Below are positions 1 to 7,472 of a stretch of 44,214 nucleotides of DNA, piece by piece. Numbering within the stretch: position 1 is the stretch's first letter; every line of letters starts with the position of its first letter. The notes beneath the pieces are model-generated. The model was not told the origin of the DNA. It ran no database searches and saw only the letters and a list, made by a program, of their open reading frames with translations. A program made the position numbers and the translations under genes. Origin of the DNA: Candidatus Sumerlaeota bacterium (GTDB taxonomy: Bacteria > Sumerlaeota > Sumerlaeia > UBA8349); assembly GCA_016931035.1 (NCBI GenBank), contig JAFGFN010000028.1, positions 1 through 44,214 of the forward strand, written 5' to 3'.

Positions 1-21
1 CACAAAACGGGAACGTCTTTT

Positions 22-68
22 CCCTGGGTTTCACCCAGGGCTATTCAAATTGTTCCCCTCCGGGGAAC
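22..68. repeat. Pair of short-stem triloop hairpins
   Basis: Two perfect hairpins lie side by side. The first is CCCTGGGT (22-29), loop TTC, ACCCAGGG (33-40). The second is GTTCCCC (52-58), loop TCC, GGGGAAC (62-68). The same architecture (7-8 bp stem, three-base loop, often in pairs) recurs between 6973 and 7187, so this looks like one copy of a dispersed REP-like family. No transposase is nearby. The remaining bases of 1-297 outside this element and the one at 126-217 show no gene. Confidence 0.6.
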
Positions 69-125
69 CTGTTTTGGACACTACTGGAATAGATTATGTG
101 GTCCGTCGACTTTGGAGTGAAGAGT

Positions 126-217
126 TTTGAGTACAACCTTCAGGTTGCTCTTGTGCCGAGAAGAGCAGGCTGCCGGGCTACGGCAGGCTCCGCCCTGACG
201 AGAAGCCTGTACTCAAA
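126..217. repeat. Multi-hairpin element bounded by a 10-bp inverted repeat
   Basis: TTTGAGTACA (126-135) and TGTACTCAAA (208-217) are perfect inverted repeats. Between them are at least three further hairpins: CAACC-TTCA-GGTTG, TGCTCTT paired with AAGAGCA, and CTGCCG paired with CGGCAG. The folded shape is a closing stem with a multi-branched interior. It may be a dispersed palindromic repeat or a structured RNA; nothing in it codes for protein. It lies downstream of the HD-GYP gene, so on that gene's transcript it would be at the 3' end. Confidence 0.5.
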
Positions 218-297
218 GCGGCGCGTAGCCCGTCGCAACAGAGTTGACGGAGCACTGCCCGTGCCGTCGGAGGGGGTGGGCGTCCGGCGGATCGAGG

Positions 298-1434
298 TCA
301 CTCTTCGTTCGACTTGTCGGCGAAACGAGTGGTGATGGCGTTGATTTCGTCGAGGCTGTTGAGGAAGCAGTCGAGAATCATCGGGTCGAAGTGAGTTCCC
401 CGGCCTTCGCGCAGAATCTCGATCGCCTTGGCCAGGGGGACGGGATCCTTATAGGGGCGTTTGCTGAGCAGCGCGTCGAACACGTCGGCGACGGCCACGA
501 TTCGGGCCTCGAGCGGAATCTTGTCGCCCGCGAGTCCGTCGGGGTATCCCGAACCGTCGTACTTCTCGTGGTGGAAGGTGGCGATGGAGCTGGCCATGTC
601 GAGGAACCCGCGGCGGTTGCGCCCTCTCTTGAGGCGTCTGGCCGCCTCGCCCAGAGCGGCGCCCCCGATCGAGGTGTGAGTCTTCATCACGAGCCACTCT
701 CCCGAGTCGAGCTTGCCGGGCTTGAGAAGAATATTGTCCGGGATTCCGACCTTGCCGATGTCGTGCAGAATGCTCGAGCGGAAGATCGACCGCACGTATT
801 CCTCGTCGATGTCCGCGCCCAGGGTGCCCTGAGCGCCCAGTCTCTGCGTAATCATGCGGCAATAGTGCCTCATTCGCTCTAGGTGCTCGCCCGTCTCGGG
901 ATCGCGATACTCGGCCAGCTTCGCCAGGCTGAAGATGGTCACGTCTTGGACCTCTTGGATGATTTCGGTCTGTTCGCGGACCCGTTTCTCCAGGAAGTGA
1001 CGATACTCGTCGAGCTCGTCGTGCATCCGCTTGGTTTTCAGGAACCCCTTGACGCGCACCTGCATGACGGCGGCGTTGAACGGCTTGTTCATGAAATCGT
1101 CGGCCCCGGCCTCTATCGCCATGATATAGTCGTTCACGCTGTTGAGGCCGGTGAGCATGATCACGGGGATATGGTTGGTGCGCGGATCGGTCTTGAGACG
1201 TCGGCACGTCTCGAAACCGTCCATCACGGGCATCATGGCGTCGAGCAGGATCACGTCGGGCGAGGACTCGCCCACGCGCTGGATGGCTTCTTCTCCGTTG
1301 GCGGCCGTCACGACCTCGAGGCCGATGGAGTGAACCATGTCGGTGGCCAGAAGCAGGTTCTTCGGGTCGTCGTCGACGACCAGAATACGCCCCTGCATCT
1401 TGGCAATCGGGGAGGTCTCTATCTCCAGCATCAT
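298..1434 (-). CDS. Response regulator with HD-GYP domain (RpfG-like)
   Basis: The 378-residue protein has an N-terminal receiver domain (about residues 14-130) and an HD-GYP domain (about 180-370). The receiver shows the acidic pocket in VVDDD, the phosphoacceptor Asp65 in LLDAMMP and the conserved Lys in NKPF. The HD-GYP domain shows HDIGKVGIPD and HHEKYDGSGYPDGL, the metal-binding and GYP signatures of cyclic-di-GMP phosphodiesterases. Known RpfG-type proteins hydrolyse c-di-GMP in the cytoplasm and affect motility and biofilm. The start is the first of two consecutive ATGs, behind an AGGGGAAGG ribosome site; an upstream in-frame extension lacks domain sequence and was excluded. It is the last gene of the minus-strand group and sits 723 bp from the glycosyltransferase, so it probably has its own promoter. 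The partner kinase is not obvious. Confidence 0.9.
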   Translation of the reverse strand: MMLEIETSPIAKMQGRILVVDDDPKNLLLATDMVHSIGLEVVTAANGEEAIQRVGESSPDVILLDAMMPVMDGFETCRRLKTDPRTNHIPVIMLTGLNSVNDYIMAIEAGADDFMNKPFNAAVMQVRVKGFLKTKRMHDELDEYRHFLEKRVREQTEIIQEVQDVTIFSLAKLAEYRDPETGEHLERMRHYCRMITQRLGAQGTLGADIDEEYVRSIFRSSILHDIGKVGIPDNILLKPGKLDSGEWLVMKTHTSIGGAALGEAARRLKRGRNRRGFLDMASSIATFHHEKYDGSGYPDGLAGDKIPLEARIVAVADVFDALLSKRPYKDPVPLAKAIEILREGRGTHFDPMILDCFLNSLDEINAITTRFADKSNEE

Positions 1435-1735
1435 CGGGCCTTCCCCTCCCGTTCTCGTTCGCGGGAGTGTGCGCCCACTCCGGCCGTCCCGAGCGCCCAA
1501 GGCGTCGGGGGAGCCGGAATTCTCCGTCCTCGATGGGGGACTCCGGGTCCGGGCGCGATCAGCCCGCGAGCGACGTAGCGACCGTCGTCCCTTACTAGGC
1601 CTATCGGCAAGATTCTCCTTCGGGTTTACCTCTGCCGCGCCAATTCTTCGGGCCGGAACTCCCGGATGGAGCGACGGCCCGTACGGACCGGCGATCTCCG
1701 AGCCCACTCACGATTCACGGCCGGGCCGGCCCGCC

Positions 1736-2048
1736 TGCTCCGGGGACCATATCGCTCTGAAGGCAGGAGAGTTATAGAGCGATTGTCAGAAGTCCGTAGC
1801 GATTGGGCACCCCGAATACGACTTGGATCTCGAGTTCGGCTGTCTGCTCCGGCGGCATATCGCTCTGAAGCCACGGCACCTGTCTCTGTGGTCGGGAGCC
1901 GTCTCTCCGGAATCGAGGCCCGTCAAGCGATACGGAATTCTGACACGCGCTATAGCGCTTCTCAAGCGATTTTTCCGAATCGGCGCTTACGGAGTGGAGA
2001 ATGCGCACGCGACCTGGAGCCATAACTCTTCAGGCTTCAGAGCGATAC
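1736..2048. repeat. Intergenic region with repeated CTTCAGAGCGAT sites
   Basis: The 723-bp gap 1435-2157 holds no gene I can support. TGCTCCGG followed by CATATCGCTCTGAAG occurs twice (1736-1762 and 1845-1870). The inverse CTTCAGAGCGAT appears a third time at about 2035-2046. The hexamer AGCGAT, on either strand, occurs at least seven times between 1751 and 2046, including a stem ATCGCTCT/AGAGCGAT. These could be operator sites, a decayed repeat array, or mobile-repeat remains. Confidence 0.5.
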
Positions 2049-2157
2049 ACGATCCCGAACCCGACGCGCGAACTCTCGATCGACTCGCCTGGATTGGCCA
2101 TGCTTCGGTTCCGAACGACCCGCTTCTCCGGGTCTCTCCCGAGGCGGAGTGCGGTCG

Positions 2158-3321
2158 TCATTGCTTCTTGGCTCGTGCGGTGCAGTCGATCAGTCGCAGC
2201 ATCTCGCGCGCGATGCTGTCCCACGACGACTCGCGCACCTTTCGGAGGACGGAGAGCGAGGGCTCCTCCTTCGAGCGCAAGAGGGCCGCTTCGATTCTCT
2301 CGATGAATTCCTCGGGCGTCGCGGCGATGGCAACGGCGTCGCCCCAATCCTCGATTACGTCGGGAATCGGCGTCGAGACCACCGGACGGCCACCCGCCAG
2401 ATATTCGGGCGTTTTGGTGGGACTGATATGATGCGTCAGGTCGCTGCTCACGAAGGGCATGAGGCACACATCGAACGCCTTGAGATAGCCGGGCAGATCG
2501 GCGTAGCGGCGCGGACCGAGGAAGTGGAAGTTGGGTCGATCGATCGGAATCGCCTGGTCCGCGATGCGAGGACCGATCAGAACGACCGACCAGTCGGGGC
2601 GCTCGGCGCAGACGCGGTCGAGAAGGGCGAAGTCGATCCGTTCGTCGACCGCGCCGAAGTATCCCAGAATCGGGCGTGGAATCGTTTTCATGTCGTCGGG
2701 CACGGGGGTTTCGTCGAGCGCGGCACGATGAAAATGATCGTAGTCCACCCCGCTGGGGAGACAGAAGGACCGGGGGTTCACTCCGCCTCGCGCCTTGTGG
2801 AGGCTTCTGCCGCCGGTGAAGACCACGTCGGCCCGGTTGAGCAGTCGCGTCTCTTTCTCGGCGATTCCCTTCTCGCCCGCCGCGGTCGCCCGGAACCCCG
2901 TGAACAGGTCCATGCAGTCGTACACGAGTCGTTCGAACCGCAAGAGCCCGAGATGATCGACGTAGGCCGGGTAGTAGAGCCAGAGACAAACGCGGCGAAG
3001 ACGCATCGCGCGCGCAAACACCGCGGCGGTGAGCGCCGTGACGAAGAAGACGATTCGTCTCAAGAGGCGCGAGCGTTTGGCGAGGGGAAGGTAGGGAACG
3101 TTGATGTAGAAGAGGTTGGTCCCGCACCGCCCGACGAAGTCGCGCATCCGAGCGCGCAGAAGGCTTTTCGCCGCCTCGCGGGTCGGGAGGTTCGCGACGT
3201 AGAGAACGCGCCGGTCCTCGGCGAGCCGCTTCATGAGCTGTTGCGGGCGCTGAAAGAGCGTTTCCTCCCACCGGAGGCCGCTAAGGCAGACGATGTCGAA
3301 CGAGTTCGATTGTCGGGTCAT
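2158..3321 (-). CDS. Glycosyltransferase, TuaH/GT4-like
   Basis: The 387-residue protein resembles GT-B-fold glycosyltransferases related to TuaH of teichuronic acid synthesis. The N-terminus has FDIVCLSGLRWEETLFQRPQ, a pattern typical of these enzymes. The C-terminal Rossmann half shows a YFGAVDERID segment, RPDWSVVLIGP, NFHFLGPRRYADLPGYL and DVCLMPF, the nucleotide-sugar-binding half of the fold. It would transfer a sugar to a growing surface glycan on the cytoplasmic face. It follows the flippase gene by 111 bp on the same strand and is probably part of the same cluster. The ATG at 3321 has only a weak ribosome site. The donor and acceptor cannot be told from sequence. Confidence 0.8.
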   Translation of the reverse strand: MTRQSNSFDIVCLSGLRWEETLFQRPQQLMKRLAEDRRVLYVANLPTREAAKSLLRARMRDFVGRCGTNLFYINVPYLPLAKRSRLLRRIVFFVTALTAAVFARAMRLRRVCLWLYYPAYVDHLGLLRFERLVYDCMDLFTGFRATAAGEKGIAEKETRLLNRADVVFTGGRSLHKARGGVNPRSFCLPSGVDYDHFHRAALDETPVPDDMKTIPRPILGYFGAVDERIDFALLDRVCAERPDWSVVLIGPRIADQAIPIDRPNFHFLGPRRYADLPGYLKAFDVCLMPFVSSDLTHHISPTKTPEYLAGGRPVVSTPIPDVIEDWGDAVAIAATPEEFIERIEAALLRSKEEPSLSVLRKVRESSWDSIAREMLRLIDCTARAKKQ

Positions 3322-3432
3322 GGCGAGGCCATCGGTCCGGCGGTCTCTACTGCCTCGGCGGATCGCCGGGTTGTGCGACCAGCATGGCTCAGGCGGGTGG
3401 AGTCGTGCAATCTCTTTGTGGCGCGACGCCCA

Positions 3433-4941
3433 TCACTCGATGGCCGTCGGCGTCTCGGCCACCGCGATGGTTTTGTCGCGTCGCGCGAGGAGACTGCGGA
3501 TCTCGTGGACCACTTCGCGATCTCGCAGAAGAAGGACGGCGGCGAACACCGCCGCGCCGACGGCGATTTCGACGGCTAGGACGAGGACCGTCCCTCTGGG
3601 GGTCGAACCGATTCCGGAGAGAATCCTGCCTGAGGCGAGAACGGCGGCCACCATGAGGGCCGAGGCGAGGGTCGGACTCGCCAGGGCTCCCAGCGCGCGA
3701 GTCCACCGGCTCTCGACGAGATCGTACGCCTTGCGAGCATACAGCCACGCAAAGAGGACGCGGTCCAGAAGGATCATCCAACAGACGATCGGCGCGCTGT
3801 GCCAGGCGATCAGAGCGACCCACAGGGCAAGAGGCCGGACGGCCAGCTGGCGGAGTTGATAGCGCAGACTCAGGTCGGCCCGTCCGAGCGAGAGAAAGCC
3901 CACCATCGATATGTTGGCCAGGGCGTGGAAACAGACGCTCAAGCAGAGAAGCCGGATCAAGGGCATCGACTCGTCCCACTTGGCGCCGAAGATGGCGTGG
4001 AGCGCGACGGGCGCGACGGCGAAGAGTCCCAGGAAAACGGGGAACATGATGATCGCCTGGAGTTTGTCGAACCGGCACAGGGCTCGGGCCATCTGTTTGA
4101 GGTCGTCCTGCATTCGGGCCAGCACGGGCATGGCGACCCGCGTCACGAGCTGTGCCAGTCGAATCGAGGGGGAAATCACCATCGTTCGGGCGAAGGCGTA
4201 GTCGCCGCCGATTCGCTCGGGAAGCATCTTTCCCACGAGGAACATGTCGGCGTTCATCACGAGGTAGTTCACGATGCGGCTCCCCGCGGTGTTGAGGCCG
4301 AACCGGATCATGGGACGCACCTCGGCGAAGTCGACCTGTCGCAGGTCGGGCACGAAGCGCGCGAACAGGCACAAGGCCGTGGTCTCGACAATCTGTTGGG
4401 CCAGCTTCCCGAAGGCCAACGCCCAAACGCCGTATCCCTTCCACGCCATGTAGGTCAACACGACGCAATAGACCACGCACGACGCGGTTTCCGCAATGGC
4501 GACCGCGCCGAAGTTGAGGGCGCGGGTGAGCTGCGCCCGTTGAACGACGCCGAACGACAGGACCAGGAAGATCAATCCCATCAAGGCCAGGACGGGCTTG
4601 AGAACCGGGGCGTTGAAAACCAAGGGAGACGCCGCAATCGGGCCGATGGCGACACAGTACAAGGCCATCACGACGCCGACGATGAGGTTTACCGCAAAGA
4701 TCGAGTGAAAATGAACGGGCCGCACTTCGCGCGCCTGAACCAGGGCGATCGACAGGCCCATCTCGCTGAGCAGGTACGGCAGCGTGACGATCGCCGCGAC
4801 CAGGCCGATGACGCGCATCTCCGTTCGCGCGACGAAGATGCCCAGGACGATGCCTCCGAGGACTTGCGCGACGATCGCGCTCCCGATCGAGAGCGAGTTC
4901 CAGACCATCCCGCGAGCGAACTTCGTCTTGAGTTCCGACAT
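3433..4941 (-). CDS. Wzx-like polysaccharide flippase (PST family)
   Basis: The 502-residue integral membrane protein begins with MSELKTKFARGMVWNSLSIG, the usual opening of WzxC/RfbX-like exporters. About twelve to fourteen hydrophobic helices follow. The central segment around NADMFLVGKMLP and FARTMVISPSIRLAQ is typical of the polysaccharide-transport family. Such proteins flip lipid-linked oligosaccharide units across the inner membrane. The start lies only 3 bp after the stop of the aminotransferase gene, so the two are almost certainly co-transcribed. A wider family label (MOP flippase) is safe; the exact substrate is not known. Confidence 0.88.
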   Translation of the reverse strand: MSELKTKFARGMVWNSLSIGSAIVAQVLGGIVLGIFVARTEMRVIGLVAAIVTLPYLLSEMGLSIALVQAREVRPVHFHSIFAVNLIVGVVMALYCVAIGPIAASPLVFNAPVLKPVLALMGLIFLVLSFGVVQRAQLTRALNFGAVAIAETASCVVYCVVLTYMAWKGYGVWALAFGKLAQQIVETTALCLFARFVPDLRQVDFAEVRPMIRFGLNTAGSRIVNYLVMNADMFLVGKMLPERIGGDYAFARTMVISPSIRLAQLVTRVAMPVLARMQDDLKQMARALCRFDKLQAIIMFPVFLGLFAVAPVALHAIFGAKWDESMPLIRLLCLSVCFHALANISMVGFLSLGRADLSLRYQLRQLAVRPLALWVALIAWHSAPIVCWMILLDRVLFAWLYARKAYDLVESRWTRALGALASPTLASALMVAAVLASGRILSGIGSTPRGTVLVLAVEIAVGAAVFAAVLLLRDREVVHEIRSLLARRDKTIAVAETPTAIE

Positions 4942-4944
4942 GGA

Positions 4945-6093
4945 TCAGACGCCGAGCGCCTTTCCGGTGGATTCGACGATCAGGGAGACCTTCTCCGGCG
5001 TCAAGTGAGGCCCCATGGGGAGGGTGACCAGGCGCCTTGCCACGGCCTCAGCGATTGGAAGACGCCGGTCTTCGGACGGGGGAAACAGCTCGCGGCCGAC
5101 GGTGAAATCGGAAAGGAGCGGATAGTGAATCGACGTTTGAATCCCGTCGTCGGCTAGACGGCGTCGGAACTCGGCGCGGTCGGTCCCCTCGGGAAGCAAG
5201 ACGGGAAAGAGATGACACACGGGATTGCCGCGCGGATTCTCGAACGGAATGTCCAGTCCCGCGATACCCAGGGCGCGGAGTTCTTGGCGAAGCAGGGCGG
5301 AAGACTCGATTCGTTTTCGGTTGCCGGCTTCGAGTTTTTTCATTTGCTCCAGGCCGATGGCGGCGTGGATCTCGTCGGTGCGATAGTTGAAACCGGCTTC
5401 GACAACGTCGTATTCCGCGGCGTGGCCTCGATGGCGGTCCCAGGTCAACGTGGTCATTCCGTGCGATCGCAAGCGGCGCAGGCGCGCGTCGATGGCATCG
5501 TCGGCGGTGACGATCATGCCGCCTTCGCCCGTGGCCAAGTTCTTGTTGCTGAAGAAGGAGAACATCCCCATGAGACCCCAGGCGCCCATGCAGCGGCCGT
5601 CGAGGGCGGCGAGCGGGGCGTGGCTGGCATCCTCGACCACGGGGATGCCGTGCCGCGAGGCGATTTCCATGATGGCGGGCATGTCGGGACAGAAGCCGCC
5701 GTAAGGCATCGTGACGATCAGGTGCGTGTTCGGGGTGATCTTGGACTCGATATCGCTCGCGGAAACCGTCAGGTCGTCGAACGACGCGCAGTCGGCGAGA
5801 ACCGGACGCGCCCCGAGACAGAGTCCCGCGTTCATCGTCGCGACGAACGTGAGTGCGGGAACGATGAATTCGTCGTCGCGGCCCAGTCCGGCGGCGATAT
5901 AGGCCAGATGCAGCGCCCCCGTGCCGCTCGACACGGCGACGGCGTGGGGGGAGTCCAAAGCCGAGGCGAAGGCGTTCTCGAACGCTTCGACGCGCGCGCC
6001 CTGGCTCAGCCATCCCGAGCGCAGCACTTCGCAGGCCGCGGCCGCTTCCTCCTCGCCGATGGTGACGTCGGTCAGCGGGACGATCCAAGTCAC
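4945..6093 (-). CDS. DegT/DnrJ/EryC1/StrS sugar aminotransferase
   Basis: The 382-residue protein is a fold-type I PLP enzyme that aminates keto-sugar nucleotides. SSGTGALHLA (residues 55-64) is the phosphate-binding segment, VVEDASHA holds Asp155 that contacts the PLP ring nitrogen, and SNKNLATGEGG contains the Schiff-base Lys184. The start is GTG at 6093, overlapping the TGA of the nucleotidyltransferase gene (GTGA) and preceded by GAGGAG. A longer upstream reading frame only re-reads the preceding gene and was excluded. With the LegB-like dehydratase upstream, the likely substrate is a 4-keto-6-deoxy amino sugar nucleotide, giving a 4-amino sugar; this is inference from context. Confidence 0.9.
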   Translation of the reverse strand: MTWIVPLTDVTIGEEEAAAACEVLRSGWLSQGARVEAFENAFASALDSPHAVAVSSGTGALHLAYIAAGLGRDDEFIVPALTFVATMNAGLCLGARPVLADCASFDDLTVSASDIESKITPNTHLIVTMPYGGFCPDMPAIMEIASRHGIPVVEDASHAPLAALDGRCMGAWGLMGMFSFFSNKNLATGEGGMIVTADDAIDARLRRLRSHGMTTLTWDRHRGHAAEYDVVEAGFNYRTDEIHAAIGLEQMKKLEAGNRKRIESSALLRQELRALGIAGLDIPFENPRGNPVCHLFPVLLPEGTDRAEFRRRLADDGIQTSIHYPLLSDFTVGRELFPPSEDRRLPIAEAVARRLVTLPMGPHLTPEKVSLIVESTGKALGV

Positions 6094-6818
6094 TGAGTAT
6101 TCTCCTCGTTGGCCTTCTCGTAATCCTCGTGGCGGCCGATGTCGAGCCATTTGCCCGGATGCGGGAAGGCTCGGACCGTCTTCTTCGCCGCCAGGAGCGC
6201 CAGGACGAGTCGGTCGAACCCGAACGGTTCGCCGCGCGGGATGAAATCGAGACACTCGCGACTGAGCATGTGGATTCCCATCGACACGTCGTATTGCAGG
6301 ACGGGCTTCTCTTCAAAGCGGCGGATGCGGCGATCGGCCGAGTCGTATTCCAGAACGCCGAAGTCGGTCTGGACCTGCCGACGCGACACGGCGGTGGTCA
6401 GGAGGGCGCTCGAGCGACAGTGGTCCTCCCACAAATCGACGAGATGGAGATCCGTGAGAACGTCGCCCATCATCACCAGGAAGTCCTCGCCCAGATCTTC
6501 GATGAAGCGAAGCGCGCCCATCGTGTGAAGCGGCCGGTCCTCGATCGCGTAGTCGATCTTGAGGCCCCATCGTTCGCCCGTGCCGAAAAAGGCCTGGATC
6601 AGCTCGGCCAAGTGGCCGACCGAAACAGTGACCCGCTCGAATCCGGCCGAGGCAAGGCTCTCGAGAACGTGTTCGAGGATGGGTCGATCGCCCACCGGCA
6701 TCAGCGGTTTGGGCAGGACGGTGGTATAGGGTCGCAGCCGCGTGCCCCGTCCGCCGGCCATCACCACGACCCGCGCGCCGGAAGGGACCTTGGGATCGGA
6801 TACTCTCTTGTGGGACAT
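6090..6818 (-). CDS. Sugar-nucleotide nucleotidyltransferase
   Basis: The 242-residue protein carries the NTP-transferase signature GGRGTRLRP (residues 22-30) with the following KPLMPVGDRP containing Lys37, and the metal-binding Asp in VMMGDVLTD (Asp119). It is of the single-domain type, without a C-terminal hexapeptide-repeat domain and without CBS domains. Relatives make NDP-sugars from sugar 1-phosphates; several sit in legionaminic acid or heptose clusters. The gene overlaps the aminotransferase start by 4 bp, indicating translational coupling. Upstream lies a 654-bp gap with hairpins and the mrr remnant, so an internal promoter may be needed. Nucleotide and sugar specificity are not evident. 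Confidence 0.87.
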   Translation of the reverse strand: MSHKRVSDPKVPSGARVVVMAGGRGTRLRPYTTVLPKPLMPVGDRPILEHVLESLASAGFERVTVSVGHLAELIQAFFGTGERWGLKIDYAIEDRPLHTMGALRFIEDLGEDFLVMMGDVLTDLHLVDLWEDHCRSSALLTTAVSRRQVQTDFGVLEYDSADRRIRRFEEKPVLQYDVSMGIHMLSRECLDFIPRGEPFGFDRLVLALLAAKKTVRAFPHPGKWLDIGRHEDYEKANEENTQ

Positions 6819-6843
6819 GCGGACAAACCTCTGCCGTTTCTCG

Positions 6844-7187
6844 CGCCCCCGCCGACTTCACGTCGGTGGGGCGATGATTATGCTCCAGAAACGCTTCCCT
6901 CTCGCATCTTCGCCACCGCCGGTTTCACACCGCTATCGGCGGTTTGCGAGCCTGAACGGCTCACCTATTATGCCCAAGGCTTCGCCTTGGGACGGCCAAG
7001 GCAACGCCCTGGCAAAGGTGCATTTCCATATTCGTCTCGGCCCTGTAGGGGCGTTCTATCGTCCGAGGAGGCGGAGCGTTTGGCGCCCCCGTTATCTAGG
7101 ACGCCCCTACAGGGCTCATAGTCCTTATTGAGGCCTCTTTCCCCGGGCGTTGCCCGGGGCTGTAATAGAGCCGCGCCTTCGGCGCTC
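6844..7187. repeat. Cluster of short hairpins
   Basis: At least seven stem-loops fill this gap. They are: CGCCCC.GCCGAC with its partner (6844-6872); ACCGCCG/CGGCGGT (6915-6943); GAGCC/GGCTC (6948-6962); CCCAAGGC-TTC-GCCTTGGG (6973-6991); GCCAAGGC-AAC-GCCCTGGC (6995-7013, one mismatch); CCCCGGGC-GTT-GCCCGGGG (7141-7159); and GCGCC-TTC-GGCGC inside 7168-7187. The triloop stems match the pair at 22-68. No open frame of note lies here. The cluster sits between co-directional glycan genes and may act as a terminator or RNA-processing zone as well as a repeat insertion site. Confidence 0.65.
7040..7115. repeat. 15-bp inverted repeat with 46-bp interior
   Basis: GCCCTGTAGGGGCGT (7040-7054) is the exact reverse complement of ACGCCCCTACAGGGC (7101-7115). 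It is the longest perfect pair in the hairpin cluster. The size and symmetric ends fit a miniature mobile element or a long stem-loop; no target duplication was evident by eye. Confidence 0.6.
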
Positions 7188-7317
7188 AGGAGCGATACTT
7201 ATACGACCGTCGAAAGCGACAACTCCTCGCGGAACAAGCATTCCCATCGGGCAAACCACTGAACGGCAGTGGCTTCACGCCGGTCGGGGCGCAGAGGACA
7301 AGAGAGAGAATCTGCGC

Positions 7318-7460
7318 TTACTCTTCGGTGAAACAATCCGAGTCCACCCTCTCGATTTCATACGTGTTCACGGTCGACACACCAACGTTGCATGCTCTCG
7401 ACCGTCCGAGTGGAATTCCAGGACGGGCAACATGCACGTCTGGTAATCGGGAATGGCCAT
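7318..7460 (-). pseudogene. mrr: Remnant of an Mrr-type restriction endonuclease gene
   Basis: A good ribosome site (GAGGAAGGGA) precedes ATG at 7460, which opens a 30-codon frame starting MAIPDYQTCMLPVLEFHSDG. This matches the beginning of the Mrr N-terminal winged-helix domain as I know it. After GREHA the frame stops at 7368. In a shifted frame the sequence continues NVGVSTVNTYEIERVDSD and ends CFTEE followed by TAA at 7318-7320, which resembles the C-terminus of Mrr proteins. The two ends are thus joined with roughly 240 central codons missing and a frame slip at the junction. A functional gene would be about 300 codons. It sits 12 bp after the legB-like stop. The reading rests on family recall, not on an alignment. 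Confidence 0.65.
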
Positions 7461-7472
7461 GTCGTCCCTTCC

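Noticed and set aside
195..201. CTGACGA, which matches the hammerhead ribozyme core CUGANGA
   Set aside because: The required stem II and GAAA follow-up are not present in the right order, so the match is accidental.
1736..2048. Possible CRISPR-like array
   Set aside because: The repeated units are of unequal spacing and mixed orientation, with no regular spacers and no cas genes in the window.
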